Notes under the pieces: model-generated
What the model saw: only the letters and a program-made list of their open reading frames with translations
Databases searched by the model: none
What the model was told of the DNA's origin: nothing
In this document: positions 10,029-22,881 of the stretch, one piece after another
Layout of the letters: each line of letters begins with the position of its first letter
Numbering within the stretch: position 1 is the first letter of the stretch
NCBI RefSeq assembly: GCF_040869045.1
Contig: NC_090322.1
Span: 177,582,672 to 177,646,671 of the forward strand
Length of the DNA: 64,000 nt
Direction of reading: 5' to 3'
Source of the DNA: Eurosta solidaginis
Lineage: Eukaryota; Arthropoda; Insecta; Diptera; Tephritidae
Program-made: the position numbers and the translations under genes

Positions 10029-12609
10029 CGACAGAGGAGAAAGACAATGAGGTAAAAGACACTTTTTATGAACAATTAGAACGCACATACGAGCGCTGCC
10101 CCCGTCATGATATAAAAGTCGTGCTTGGCGACTTTAACGCCAGGGTGGGCAAAGAAGGTGTTTTTGGCCCTACAGTCGGAAAGTTCAGCTTACACAATGA
10201 AACTTCTCCTAACGGACTGAGGCTGGTTGACTTTGCCGGTGCTCAAAACATGGTCATATGCAGCACGAGGTTTATGCATAAAAAGATACATCAAGCTACA
10301 TGACTGTCTCCTGATCGAAATACTTGCAATAACATCGATCACGTTGCGATAGACGGGCGGCATGCCTCCAGTGTTTTAGATGTGCGCACGATCCGAGGAC
10401 CTAAAATCTACTCGGACCATTATCTCGTTGCAGCCAAAATACGCACCAGCCTCAACGCGGATAAAACTAAGGAACAAAAAACACAAGGAAAGCTAGACGT
10501 CGAAAAGCTTCAATCACAACAGACTGCCAATGATTTCGCAACTCGACTCTCACACCTGCTCCCTGAGAGCATAACTCATCCTGAAGGAATACAGGAGCAG
10601 TGGGGGAAATATCTCCAAAGCACTTCGTAGTGCCGCTGAGGAAAAAATTGGTTACCGGCGGCCACGAAAAAACAACTGGTACGATGAAGAATGCCGCGTT
10701 GCAACCGAAAGAAAAGACGCCGCCTACAGGGCTACGTTAAAAGCGAGCGCGACAAGACGAGTGTGTGAACGCTATCGTGAGTTGAAAAGGGAAGCGAGAC
10801 GGCTTTTCAGGAAGAAAAAAGCACAAGCAGAAAGGCGTGAGTGCGAGGAGCTTGAGCTGCTAGCCACCAGGAATAACGCCCGAAAATTTTACCAAAAAAT
10901 ACGGCGACAGACGGAAGGTTTTAACACTGGGGCAAACTCCTGTACGAACGAAAACGGCGACCTTGTAACTGATGTCCAGAGAGTGCTTAGATTATGGAGG
11001 CAGCAATTCACCGCGCAGAGATGAAGAACCCGATCCCGCAATCGATGATGATGGAATATGTGTCCCCCCGCCCGATTATGATGAAGTTAGAATAGCAATA
11101 ACCAGACTGAAAAACAACAAGGCCGTGGGCGCAGATGGAATGTCTGCGGAGCTACTCAAGTACGGCGGCGAGGAGTTGGTAAGGCGCATGCAGCAGCTTC
11201 TTAGCAAAATATGGGCGGACGAGTGCATCACCGATGGTTGGAATCTAAGTGTTCTTTGCCCAGTCCACAAGAAGGGGATACTGCAAAATGCACCAACTAT
11301 CGTGGAATCAGCCTTCTTAATATCGCATATAAGGTCCTTTCAAGTGTATTGTGCGAAAGATTGAAGCCCACCGTGAACCGGCTGATTGGACCTTATCAGT
11401 GCGGCTTCAGACCTGGTAAATCTACCATCGACCAGATTTTTACAATGCGCCAAATCTTGGAAAAAAACCCGTGAAAAGAGAATCGACACACATCACCTCT
11501 TCGTCGACTTTAAAGCCGCCTTCGACAGCACGAAAAGGAGCTGCCTATATGCTGCTATGTCTGAATTTGGTTTCACCGCAAAACTTATACGGCTGTGCAA
11601 AATGACGTTGAGCAACACCATCAGCTCAGTCAGAATTGGGAAGGACCTCTCCGAGCCGTTCGAAACTAAACGAGGTTTCAGACAAGGTGACCCCCTATCG
11701 TTCGATTTCTTTCATTTGATGCTGGAGAAAATTATACTAGCTGCAGAACTTAACCGCACTGGAACAATATCTATAAAAGCTTGCAGTTACTGGCCTATGC
11801 TGATGACATTGATATAATCGGCCCGCGCCGTTAGATCTGCTTACTCCAAACTGGAAAAAGAAGCGGTAAAGATGGGTTTGATGGTGAACGAGGACAAAAC
11901 GAAGTACCTGCTGTCATCGAGCAAAGAGTCAGCGCATACGCGCCTTGGCAACCACGCTACTGTTGACAGCCATAATTTCAAAATAGTAAAAGACTTCGTT
12001 TATTTGGGAACCAGCATCAAAACTAGCAACAACATCAGCACTGAAATCCAGCGAAGAATCAATCTTGCCAATAAATGCTACTTTGGACTAGGTAGGCAAT
12101 TGAAAACTAAAGTCCTCTCTCGGCGAACGAAAATCATACTCCACAAGTCACTTATCTTATCCGTCCTGCTATATGGGGCAGAAGTATGGACCATGACAAC
12201 AGCAGATGTAGCGGCTTTGGGAGTGTTCGAAGGAAAAGTTCTTCGAAAGATTTATGGACCTCTACGCGTTGGCGATGGCGAGTACGGAAGAATATTTAAT
12301 GATGAGCTGTACGAGGTATACGCAGACATCAACATAGTCCAGCGAATTAAAACGCAGCGGCTGCGCTGGCCAGGCCATGATATGCGAATGAAAGATGATA
12401 CTCCGGCCAAGAAAGTGTTTCTATCGGAACCCGCCTATGGAAGCAGAGGTCGAGGCCGGCCCCCACTTCGTTGGAAGGACCAGGTGGAAAACGATTTAAA
12501 CTCTCTTGGTGTGACCAATTGGGTTGGTGGAGCGAAGGAGTGAATGGCGCGCCTTGTTGGACGGCCATAACTGTTTAGACGGTTCAGCGCCAATTAAGTA
12601 AGTAAGTAA
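10029..12609 (+). pseudogene. 5'-truncated RTE-clade LINE (endonuclease + RT), inactive
   Basis: The AP-endonuclease part starts near 10050: VVLGDFNARVG, then NNIDHVAID and SDHYLVAAKI. One TGA replaces an expected Trp at 10302. RT motifs follow: NNKAVGADGMSAELLKYGG, NYRGISLLNIAYKVLS, GPYQCGFRPGKSTIDQI, LFVDFKAAFDS, RQGDPLS and LAYADDIDII (near 11795). The C-terminus has LLYGAEVWTM and the RIKTQRLRWPGH / GRPPLRWKDQV signature typical of RTE elements. At least four frame changes (near 10620, 11000, 11280-11470 and 11800) kill it. It ends in the microsatellite tail (TAAG)n. The target-site duplication GTTATAAATGC is at 10018-10028 and 12610-12620, inside the mini-me-like copy. Confidence 0.92.
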
Positions 12610-12664
12610 GTTATAAATGCACTTGGGAAATGAAATACCATTGATATAAAGCTCTTTTTTGCAA

Positions 12665-13039
12665 AGATGGCGACCATCGTGGTGTGATGGTAGCGTGCTC
12701 CGCCTACCACACCATATGCCCTGGGTTCACACCCCGGGCAAAGCAACATCAAAATCTTTGAAAAAAGGTTTTTCAATTAGAAGAAAATTTTTCTAAGCCG
12801 GGTCGCCCCTCGGCAGTGCTTGGCAAGCGCTCCGGGTGTATTTCTGCCATGAAAAGCTCTCAGTGAAAACTCATCTGCCTTGCAGATGCCGTTCGGAGTC
12901 GGCATAAAATATGTAGGTCCCGTCCGGCCAATTTGTAGGGAAAATCAAGAGGAGCACGACGCAAATTGGAAGAGAAGCTCGGCCTTAGATCTCTTCGGAG
13001 GTTACCGCGCCTTACATTTATTTTTTTATTTTTTTTTAT
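12665..13039 (+). mobile_element. tRNA-derived SINE, full length (copy 1)
   Basis: The head is tRNA-like: GTGGTGTGATGGTAGCGTGC (A-box region) and GGGTTCACACCCCGGGC (B box), followed by AAGCAACATCAAAAT. The body includes GCCGTTCGGAGTCGGCATA and AGAAGCTCGGCCTTAGATCT, and it ends in a T/A-rich tail. Other copies: 22327-22691 (-), 30768-31012 (-), 35353-35600 (+), 56492-56857 (+). It interrupts the mini-me-like repeat at GCAAAGAT / TAGCTAATTTT. Confidence 0.88.
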
Positions 13040-13984
13040 AGCTAATTTTATTCGTCCACGGCCCTTTTAAAAATCTTTTATATAAAAGTGGGCGTGGTCC
13101 TTAACCGATTTCGTTAATTTTTCTTCGAAGTATGCGTTATATTAGAAGCAACCTCTCTGCCTAATTTGATTACGATAGGTTTAACGATTTTTGATTTATG
13201 ATTAATTATATTTGTAAAATTGATTTTATCACAAGTGGGCGGCACCACGCCCATTTTCAAATTTGTTTTCAATTTTTTAACAAAGAGTCTCAATATCAGT
13301 CCACATGTCAAATTTCAACATTCTAGGTGTATTATTTACTAAATAATCAGTTTTTTTGTGTTTTCCAAAAGTTATATATATAAAAAGTGGGCGCGGTTAT
13401 CATCCGATTTCGCTCATTTTCAATACCAATCTATTCTGGGTCCAGATAAGCTCGTGTACCAAATTTTGTGCAGATATCTCAATATTTACTCAAGTTATCG
13501 TGTTAACGGACAGACAGACGGACGGACGGACGGACATGGCTCAATCAAATTTTTTTCGATACTGATGATCTTGATATATGAAAGTTTATATCTATCCCGA
13601 CTCCTTTATACCTGTACAACCAACCGTTACCCAATCCAAGTTAATATACTCTGTGTGCAAAGCACTCTGAGTATAATAAAGGAAAGGAAATCAAAGGAAT
13701 GGAAAGAAAAAAAACAAGGAAGAATAACTGAGGAAGGAAAGATACTATTGTTGTATGTGGTATATTTAGTGACCACTGCAGTGGTTCAATTTCAATCACT
13801 TGGCGAACTCTAGTATACAAAATTTTGGATTTCAGATCTAGCTAAACTGGATCTTTGGTAAAAAAACTGATAAAGTATTTTGTGACTTCATAATTTTTTC
13901 AGTTACGGCTTGATTTTTTTTAAGTCAATTCGTGGACCACCAATTACCTTGCTCCAAAAATCATCCGAGAAATTTTTTTGGCGG

Positions 13985-14385
13985 TAAAGTTGAACTGGCA
14001 GTCAATAAAGATCTCGCATATACTGAATATGTCCATAGTGTTACCAGAATTCGTTTGACGACCAAACGGAAGAACATCAATCAGGTGTCATGATTTACGT
14101 TATAGAATTACTCTGTTCTCTTGGCAAATATTAGCAGTTTTATAGGACCTAGCTTAATTGCTGCCTCGAGCTCTTGCAACTCTGCCGCCCCTAGTATATA
14201 TTGGCGCGATTATATCTGAAGCACCTTTTATCCAGAATTTCTGCTGTTCTCTTCACGGCAACAATTTCTGCATGAAAGGCATTGCAGTGATCAAGCAGCC
14301 TGTACTTATTTCTGGATCTACACAGTAAACAATAGCCCCGACCCCTTCCGTTAGTTCGGAACTATCTGTATACACGTATATAGTA
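13985..14385 (-). pseudogene. LINE RNase H / C-terminal relic with internal deletion
   Basis: The minus strand reads YTDSSELTEGVGAIVYC.DPEIS (start of RNase H, first catalytic Asp) at 14370-14260. It then jumps to the element's C-terminal and 3' end (LGAAELQELEAAIKLGP...), with GTCCATAGTGTTACCAGA shared with the copies at 28655 and 51965. Stops are frequent. R1/Jockey-superfamily placement is inferred from the RNase H and end structure. Confidence 0.6.
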
Positions 14386-14429
14386 TTTTATGCCATTCCC
14401 GAGCCTTTGCCCTTTGGCTATATTCTGGC

Positions 14430-14800
14430 CCCAACATTTCGACATTGCATTAGTGAGAGGAAAATACACACAGACAGCGCTACATAAGGCGGTGCGATGT
14501 GTGGAGAAAACACTTAGGCATAAACAATTCACTCTTGCCCTGTTTGTTGATGTGGAAATTGCTTTCAACAACGTAAGAACTGACGTGATGGCATCACCAA
14601 AATTAGACACAAATGGTGTGAAGGTGGTGGCATACCCTTTCGATGTGACGATCCTGGTTTCCAATCCCGTTAGTGATAAGAGCAATAATGGACTAATGTT
14701 TTCACAACTAAGGATGTGGCTTTCGAATAAATCCGAAGAAGACTTCTCACTGGGAAGTAAACGCTACCCGCTTTTAAATTGCCAGGGCTTAACGGCAAGA
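14430..14800 (+). pseudogene. LINE reverse-transcriptase fragment, internally deleted
   Basis: ALFVDVEIAFNNVRTDVM matches the RT block with the first catalytic Asp in R1/Jockey-like elements. After a deletion comes GVKVVAYPFDVTILVS, where YPFD stands in place of YADD, so the active site is lost. The frame is open for 138 codons (14390-14806) but encodes a chimera of two RT blocks. It lies head-to-tail with an opposite-strand relic on its left. Confidence 0.65.
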
Positions 14801-14939
14801 TACTAACCCAGTTTAGTTGTACCAAGTTTCTGAGTCTAACAGTCGATTTAAAATCATGGGTCATCAAAAATTTAAAGTGATTGGCTTTACATACTCAATG
14901 AGAGTCTAATTGTCCGCATCGATCAGAGGGTGTGGAAGG

Positions 14940-15515
14940 CCTGCATGTTGCTGTTATTGTTGTAGCAGTGATTCCCCCACCCAATAGGTGCGATCGCTCA
15001 CAAATTGTCATCAATATCTTTTAACTGGACTCCAAGGAAACTTGCTGGGGCCTAGAGACCAAAGAAATATGGGTTTAATTTTAAATGAAAAGATGGTTGG
15101 TGTCATGTGGGCACACGATACAAGTGGGTCATACATTCGGTATGTCGGGATTGATACTGGATAAGTAAGAATTAAGCCTATTACATTGTCAAGATCAAAG
15201 TTGGGCTAAAGTGACGTATGCCTCCTTGGGGAAGTTGCTTTCCTCAGTTGCGAGCTTAGGGGTGGGGTGAACGGGGCAATTGTTGACGTAGTGATTTGAT
15301 GACTTTTTGTGGATCTCTCTGAGAGCCTTTTTGTGCTTCTTTTTTTCACACGGGTTTCTGTGTTTTCTGTGCCTGTAAGGCGAAGTTTTGTAAGAGGCAG
15401 TCGTGCGACCACCGCGGACGTATGTTTCGATAGTGTTATGGAAAGCTCTTAGTAAGAACTTCAACTTGCCCCACGGCAGATTTAGACCCATATTTAACCT
15501 GCTTCCGATATACAT
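14940..15515 (-). pseudogene. LINE C-terminal relic (I/Jockey-like)
   Basis: On the minus strand PKLATEESNFPKEAYVTLAQL precedes, after frame changes, PDIPNV...CPHDTNHLF, the C-terminal Cys/His block of many insect LINEs. The 3' end reads SHLLGGGI followed by CTACAACAATAACAGC, a decayed ACA-type tail. The first part is open for 106 codons; no activity is possible. Confidence 0.6.
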
Positions 15516-15779
15516 ACATATACGTATATATACGTACTATGTAAGTCGAAAATAGATGATCACCCCCAAAAATGCAGCTAAAATGCGTTGTTAGTACTAT
15601 AATTCCAAGTAGGAATGTTTGAAAGAGGTGCATTATTCCAGCTTATAATGGCAAACTAATCTACACCACCACTTGAGACAATTGCGTCGCCAATGGCCCT
15701 GGCGCGACCTCAAAAAAGTTAGAAAACCACTGCCATTTAGGAACATACAAGAATTGATCGTTTTAAGTTTTTAATATAA

Positions 15780-17160
15780 AGAAGTAAGGGAGTCTAAGTT
15801 CGGGTGTAAGTGAAAATTTTATACTCAGCGTGAGTTTCAATTGTACAGTTCATTTCGGATAAATAACTTTTTCGAATTTTGTTGCAAGGCAGTTTTTTTA
15901 GGCTCTCGAAATGTTGGGTAATGCTTGAAATGCATGGCACTGCCCATAAAAAAATGTCTCCCAATTTCCTCTTACAATAAAACTTGACAAGTGAAATATC
16001 ATTGATACAATACTATTTTTCGCTAAAATTTAGGATTCTTGTTTAAGATCCTTTTAAACTTCATTTATATAAAAGAAGGCGTGGTCTTTAACCGATCCCT
16101 TCCATTTTTACTAGAAATATTTCCTGCCACAAGGAAAATATGTATACCCAATTTTATCACATGTTATTAATTGTTCTTCGAGTTATGGCTCCCGAAACAA
16201 AAAAACTGCTTAGTCAAAAAAGGGGAAGTGTCACGCCCATTTTCAAAAATTTTAGTGTTTTCTTACTCTCTGTTATAATTCTATTTAGAAAATGAAGTAT
16301 CTTTAATATAATGCTCTTTTTTGCAAAGATTTAGCTTATTTTATTCAACCACGGCCCTTCTAAAAATATTTTGTATAAAAGTGGGTGTAATCCTTAAACG
16401 GGTTCGTTAATTTTTCTTTGAAACATTCTTTATATTGAAGGCAAGCTCTCTGTCAAATTTTGTTACTATAGGCTTGACGGTTTGTGTAATACTACTACTT
16501 TTCTATATACAATTTTTTAAAAACCTAGCAAACAAAAAGATATACATATCTTTTTATCATGGCATATCATGTCAAAATAATGTCAACATAATGACAAAAA
16601 AATTCAAATTAGAGTTTGTGCATAATTACTTATTGTTACTGAACTATAATAATTCTGAAGAGGAAGAAATTTTACAACAGATTTCATTCCTAAAGTAGTG
16701 GATATACTGAAATATATCTACACCAAGGTGAGTTGGCAACCGTACTTAAAAATTTCAATAGAAATGCGGAGTAAAATACCTTTTGTTTGATACACATATT
16801 GACATATCTCCTGTAATGCCAAAAAATTATCCCGGGTCCATCCGAAACCGGGCCCGGTCCTTAGTAATTCTGCGCGGAACACCGTGAATTTACTGTCAAA
16901 TATTTCCTTTCATAATAATGAAGTGAGACAACCACTTTTTAAGCAGACATAACTGCTGTTTTAATTTTGGCCAGCTAGATTGATCAAACCCATCCGTGGA
17001 GCGGACGGACGGACGGACGGACGGACTTTTCAACCTCAGCATTTTGATATATGGAAGTCCATATTTATCTCGATTCACTTTTGCCGTTACGATCAATCGT
17101 TATGTTACCAAAGTTAATATAAGCTGTGTGCAAAGCGCGTTGAGTATAAAAATGGAAATA
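15780..17160. mobile_element. mini-me/DINE-1-like repeat, copy 2
   Basis: It starts GAAGTAAGGGAGTCTAAGTTCGGGTG. It contains CGTGGTCTTTAACCGATCCC, CTTCGAGTTATGGCTCCCGAAAC and a (GGAC)n tract at 17002-17025. It ends GCGTTGAGTAT near 17145. A divergent middle section (16500-16900) contains CCGAAACCGGGCCCGG. No coding capacity. Confidence 0.7.
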
Positions 17161-17872
17161 TCCATGACGCGAATCATTAAATTTCAAGTGACGTAACTAC
17201 ATAGTTTATTAGAACATATTTTGCACATTTATAATATAAATATGTACACATATAAAAAAGCATCCAGTTCAATGCTATTTATTTCTTTAGTAAACAAATT
17301 TTAATATTAAATTTTCTTTCTTAAAAAAAAATTTTACTTCAATTCAGTCACTCATTTCATCGTTAATTTCTCTGTTTTGCATTTCTCTCTTTTTACTTAT
17401 TTCATTCATGTTTCTTGGTAAAGAGGAATTAAATCTTTGTTATGCAAGCTAAGTAATGGCACTTAGTAGATGAGCAGCTAAGAAAAGACCGTCCTTGTAT
17501 TATATTAAGTCAGCGAAGTGTTTTGTTGATTATAGTCTGATTCATGCTTATGTCATGTCTGATTCATATCTCATGTCTTTGTCCGTTTTTTTTTTCTCTG
17601 CCTCATCTCGCATTTTCCTTGGCATCTGCGAGTGTATGAAGGTAAGAAAAGAAATTAGTAGGCTCCTCTGGCAATAGGCCTTTTTTCTTTTCTATGCTTG
17701 CTGCTTAAATTGCATGACTACTAATTAGGGTACCTTTTGGTAACGTACGTAATTAGTCAGAGCGGACATAGCAGCAAAACTAGCAACACAGGTATATGCG
17801 CATAAATATTAGGGTGAGCCAAATATAATTGTCATTTTTTATTGAATGGCCTCGGAAACACTTTTTGCTAAG
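17161..17872. other. Intronic sequence, no feature seen
   Basis: AT-rich, with short frames only; nothing recognised on either strand. Confidence 0.5.
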
Positions 17873-18339
17873 TAAGGGATACTGTCATCTCTAAGCCTAT
17901 ACTAAGCAGTGACTTGTATGTACATAAACAAATCAATCATTATGTCTACACATTCATATATATGAGATGCTCACAAAAGTAGGCAATCATTTGTGCAAGT
18001 ATCACTCACATATACACGCGCATATGAGAAGCTATAAACGTGCATCTGTAGTTATAGCTGGTGAGTTTATAGCTGGTAAACAAGTGGTAAATTCTAGAAG
18101 AAGAAACGCCTAGAAGTATGCGAACGAAACATCACAGAGTATAAAATGAGTTAAAGCTGAGTAAGCAGTAATCCGTTTGATTTAAGCAAGCTATTGGTTG
18201 TGAAGTATCAGTGTTATTGTGAAGTACTGGCCTTTATCATTTTGCATTATTGAATATTAGAGTTATTTATTCAACACTTTAGCGATACGAACGTTAGTAG
18301 AAGGTGTAAAATAAGCGGAGTTTCCCTAAACTCGATACA
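17873..18339 (+). mobile_element. Solo LTR (subfamily with AAGGGATACT start)
   Basis: The body matches the plus-strand LTR at 6875 (CATCTCTAAGCC..., GAGTATAAAA near 18138, TTGCATTATTGAATATTAGAG). Its U5 runs to CTAAACTCGATACA, equivalent to the canonical ATTCGTTACA end. The left end reads AAGTAAGGGATACTGTC instead of TGTGACGAAT, shared with 27880, which marks a second subfamily. Confidence 0.7.
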
Positions 18340-19079
18340 ATATGAGTACCATACTCCACGTCACACAGAGCAAACGTGTTAAGAAAACTCTGTAACCTTG
18401 AAGACGATTGCCGTAGAGCAATCGAAATATATCGGGTTTTTGAAAAAAGAAGCAATTGTGTTTAATTTATAAAACACGGACCTCGAGCCAGCAAAACAGG
18501 ACAGTTGGTTACAATATGTTTGAATGTGAGAAATATACTCATTGCAAATTTTCAATTTTTATTTAAGTCTTAAAACAAAACGACTAAAATTTTTACTTAA
18601 AAGGTTCCCTTTGCCATGTGTCATATATGATTCATGTTAGCAATTTTGTACCGTGTCCGATACGCTCGGTATCATACATGAGCAACCTTAGATATACCTT
18701 ATACCATGGAAATTACTTAAACGTGATGAGCTGTTTCAGGTTTTCGTATGGGACGTGGCTGTATAGACTTTGTAAACTGTAAACTTAAAAAACTTTGGTG
18801 ATTTTCAAATACTTCCTAAAAATTCGTCAAAATGTGTCACATTTTTTTTTGTTGGTTTTGAATATTTTTTTTACTAGAGGAATATCGCAATATCTCAGAT
18901 ACCAGCTCAAAAACAGCTTATCTCAAAATTGTTTTAAAAATGCGGCCTTTTACAAGATTTGTTCCAAGAATACCTTGTTTCAGGGTTCGGTTAAAGAATT
19001 GTTTTTCATAAACGAGTTTTGTATAGGATAATTTCAGCACCCTTGAGGACTGATTTAAGGGTCTTTTTTCTAAGTGTTA
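18340..19079. other. Intronic sequence, no feature seen
   Basis: No repeat or conserved frame recognised. The segment grades into the GATAAC array on its right. Confidence 0.45.
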
Positions 19080-20065
19080 TCTATTTGATTAGAAACCGGT
19101 GAGCCGACAAAAAGATTGTTGTCGATTACAAACCGATAACACTTCTAAATAACTTGTCGATAATAAATCGATAACGGGCATTCAAGGCCTAATTTAGTAC
19201 AAAAAATAAAACATTTTGCCGTATTGCTTAATATGAGCTACTGAAAAAAGTAACAACTTATTTTGGCTGCCAGTTCGAATCAAGATTTGTTCCAAAAACA
19301 CATTTTCTTACGGTTCGTTTGAAGAAATTCTATCATAAACGTGCTTCGTATAGGATCTTTTCAGAGCCCATAACAGATCATGTAAGTATCTTTTTAGAAG
19401 TGTTATCGCATTTATGATGACAAACTGATGATCCGACGGTAAGATTGTTGTCGGTAACAGAGCGATAATATTTCAATAACAACCCGATAACTTATCAATA
19501 ACACACCGGTAGTAATTCGATAACAAACCGATCACAAGCAGATAACTTGTCAATAACAAATCGGCACCGCTCCGATAACGACTCGATAACTTTCCATTTA
19601 CAAATCGTTAATTTTTAGAGAAAAAATAATTTAATTTTCAGTAAGGATCATTAAATTTTCGGTAACACAACGATAACCCATAGATAAGGAATTGATAACA
19701 CTCGATTACGAAACCCTAATTTTCTATAACATGCCGATAACTCTTCATTAGCGAATCTGTACCACTTCGACTACAAACCGATAACTTTCCGATTAAAAAT
19801 CAATATTTTTTAGGGAACAAATTGTTAAGTTTTCTATAAGAAATCGTCAAACTTTAATAACAAACCTATGAATTATCGACAAATATCGGCAACAAATCGA
19901 CGAAAAACCAATATCGTCGATGACTTTTTTGTATCGTTGACAAATTTATAATATTTCAATATCAAGTCAATCATGCGTGCATCTACACGTCGTCTATAGA
20001 ACGCCGGTAACAAACTGATAGCAAATGGATAGCAAATCGATAACTTGATTACTCATCGATGACGG
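19080..20065. repeat. Degenerate GATAAC minisatellite, array 2
   Basis: The largest of four arrays. Variants of CCGATAAC, AAATCGATAAC and CGATAACAC occur every 10-25 bp over almost 1 kb. Two short blocks recur about 300 bp apart (TTGTTCCAAGAATAC / TTGTTCCAAAAACAC flanks), as in array 1. Confidence 0.7.
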
Positions 20066-20489
20066 TTTTTATCAATAATAAACATTACAATATTAATAAA
20101 ATTCGGTTCCTTTCGGTTTCGTTTTAGGTTTCTCATCTTTCCTTTAGTTTTTGTAGAACATTAATATTTGAAACTTGTTTGACAGTAGTTCCTTCGAAAA
20201 ATTTTGGTTGCTTTTGACCTTTCATATCTTCGAACCGCTAAGATGAATTAAAAAAGTGTCCTCTTGAGTTCAATTGAATATTGGGAAAAATCGGCTGATC
20301 GATATTTTAGCGATAACATCTAATAATTTTCCAACAAGCGTATCCGTCCCATTGTTATTAAAAGCAGATATCTGGTAAGAATATTTTTGAGGTGAGCAAA
20401 CTTTGATTTATTTTTAGGGCCACTCTAATGCATAGGAATGTACATGAAATGAAGATACAAGGTTTCTGAGTAAATTATTAAGTACTAGC

Positions 20490-22735
20490 AGGGTACCCGA
20501 CGTTGTTCGGGATGCGTATTTATATTAAAGTGGCCCTTATTTTTTTTATTTTTATTTTATTTAGTGTATGTGTACGACAACCAATCGCACACCTACCAAA
20601 GCATCGCAGTACACACGAAAACTTTGCGCCACCTGTCAGCGAATAGATAAACCGAATTACACCAAAAGGTTTGAGTCCCTGATTAACGCGTGTAAAAGGT
20701 TTAAAATCTTAGCTAAAAGTATTTCATATTGTTGGTAAATTTAAAGATTTTGGAGCAAATACATTTTGACCGATAACTCAGTTATCGATTAATTTATCGA
20801 AATATCACAAAATTCAAATGAAATCTGTGACCTTCCTCTATTTTTTGATACCCATATTGTACGCATATTTAGAGGTTTTAGGTAACCTCATTTTAACCGA
20901 TTATCATAATATGGCAACGTGAAATAATTTTTTTTGGTACGCCACTGTATCTATTCATGAATTTGATTTTTAATTTATATGAAGCTGAAAAAAACTTTGC
21001 AAAGGCGTTCTTTGATATTTGTTTGGAAACTAAGTGTATTTTCCTTCGTTTTTCAAAAAAAAAAATCCTTAAAAGTAGCTTAATTATAGCTTAAACAACT
21101 ATATCTTTTTTGTTTCTCACGCGATTTTAATGAAATAAGTTCTAGATTCCCTTCTGGATTACAGGCTATCCATCTGTGAAAGTCTCATAAAAATCCATTC
21201 GTTAGTTTCCGAGATTATCGATATCATACAGACAAACAGACAAACCGACAAACAGACAAACAGAAAAAAGTGGTGCCGATGGATTCTACGACATTCCAAA
21301 CGTCAAGTACACTCATTTTTTTTTAGAAATCTTGGATGTACAGACACGATTTTCTAGAGATTTATTATAGTATAGATTAAACAACTATATCTTTTCTGTC
21401 TCTCATGCGATTTTAATGAAATAAGTTCTAGATTCCCTTCTGGATTACAGGATATCCATCTGTGAAAGTCTCATAAAAATCTATTTGTTAGTTTCCGAGA
21501 TTATCGATATCATACAGACAAACAGACAAACCGACAAACGGACAAACAGAAAAAAGTGGTGCCGATGGATTCTACTACATTCCAAACGTTAAGTACACTC
21601 ATTTTTTTTTTAGAAATCATGGATGTACAGACACGATTTTCTAGAGATTTATTATAGTATAGATAGAAGGATAGATAGAAGATAGATAGATAGATTGTAG
21701 GCAAATTTATAGATTTTGGAGCAAAAACATTTTGACCGATAACTCAGTTATCGATTAATTTATCGAAATATCACAAAATTCAAATGAAACCTGTGATCTT
21801 CCTCTATTGTTTGATGCCCATATTGTACGCATAGTTAGAGGTTTTAGGTAACTTCATTTTAACCGATTATCGTAATATGGGAGCGTAAAATAATTTTTTT
21901 TTGCTACGCTACTGTATCTATTCATGAATTTGATTTTTAATTTATATGAAATTGAAAAAAAAAACTTTGCAAAGGCATTCTTTGATATTTGTTTGGAAAC
22001 TAAGTGTATTTTCCTTCGTTTTTCAAAAAAAAAAATCCTTAAAAGTAGCTTAATTATAGCTTAAACAACTATATCTTTTTTGTTTCTCACGCGATTTTAA
22101 TCAAATTAGTTCTAGATTCGCTTCTGGATTACAGGGTATCCGTATGTGAAAGTCTTATAAAAATCCAATCGTTAGTTTCCGAGATTATCGATATCATACA
22201 GACAAACAGACAAACAGAAAAAAGTGGTGCCGATGGATTCTACGACATTCCAAACGTCAAGTACACTCATTTTTTTTTTTTAGAAATCTTGGATGTACAG
22301 ACCCGATTTTCTAGAGATTTATTATAAAAAAAAAAAAAAATAAATGTAAGGCGAGATAACCTCCGAAGAGATCTAAGGCCGAGCTTCTCTTCCAATTTGC
22401 GTCGTACTCCTATTGATTTTCCCTACAAATCGGCCGGAAGGGACCTACATGTTTTTATACCGACTCCGAACGGCATCTGCAAGGGAGATGAGTTTTCACT
22501 GAGAGCTTTTCATGGCAGAAATACACCCGGAGTGCTTGGAAAACACTGCCGAGGGGCGACCCCGCTTAGAAAAATTTTCTTCTAATTGAAAAACCTTATT
22601 TCTAAAATTTTGATGTTGCTTTGCCCGAGGTTTGAACCCAGGACATACGGTGTGATAGGCGGAGCACACTACCATCACACCACGGTGGCCACCAGAGATT
22701 TATTATAGTAATAGATTTTAAAAATGAAAACACTT
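20490..22735. repeat. Tandem repeat of an about 640-bp unit (two full, one partial copy) with a PolyT/CAGACAAA tail
   Basis: GGAGCAAAAACATTTTGACC begins units near 20751 and 21718. Each unit ends with TCGATATCATACAGACAAAC, GGTGCCGATGGATTCTAC and GATTTTCTAGAGATTTATTATAG. A tail-only partial copy lies at 21375-21665. The left flank has TACCCGACGTTGTTCGGGATG, a phrase often found near LINE 3' ends. The element class is uncertain; the unit has no coding frame. A SINE interrupts the last copy. Confidence 0.7.
22327..22691 (-). mobile_element. tRNA-derived SINE (copy 2), with target-site duplication
   Basis: Same family as the SINE at 12665, inverted. The A-run tail lies at the left (22327-22343), and the tRNA-like head (GGTTTGAACCC complement, CACCACGGTGGCC) at the right. 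AGAGATTTATTATA precedes the insert and recurs directly after it, a 14-bp target-site duplication. This shows insertion into the third unit of the tandem repeat. Confidence 0.9.
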
Positions 22736-22881
22736 ACTACTTAAGAAAGGCGAAGTACTGTTACTATCACAACAGCAAGAGTAACCTAAGTGGCAATCGA
22801 GACTGCCACTAAAGTTACTCATACGCCCCGTACCAAAAATGTGTTGTAATAAGAAAAGTTCTCAATGTAAATGTCCCTAAT

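Larger units (their letters stand above)
9260..13674. mobile_element. mini-me/DINE-1 (Helentron)-like repeat, copy 1, split by an RTE LINE and a SINE
   Basis: It begins ACAAGTAAAGG followed by the hairpin region TTCGGGTG. It contains two about 290-bp subrepeats (9400-9720, 9730-10018) with conserved phrases such as GGGCGTGGTCCTTAACCGAT and GCGGTGCCACGCCCATTTT. Near the right end are a (GGAC)n run and GGACATGGCT, and it ends CTGAGTAT. The (GTCY)n microsatellite with AGCCATGTCC is a hallmark of mini-me elements; the family name is by resemblance. Exact direct repeats AATAAAGGAAAGGAAA flank it (9244-9259 and 13675-13690). Net length without insertions is about 1.4 kb. No transposase. Confidence 0.7.

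Noticed and set aside
20490..22300. CRISPR-like appearance of regularly repeated CAGACAAAC segments
   Set aside because: The spacing is set by about 640-bp tandem units and the tails are simple sequence; the host is an animal genome. Not CRISPR.
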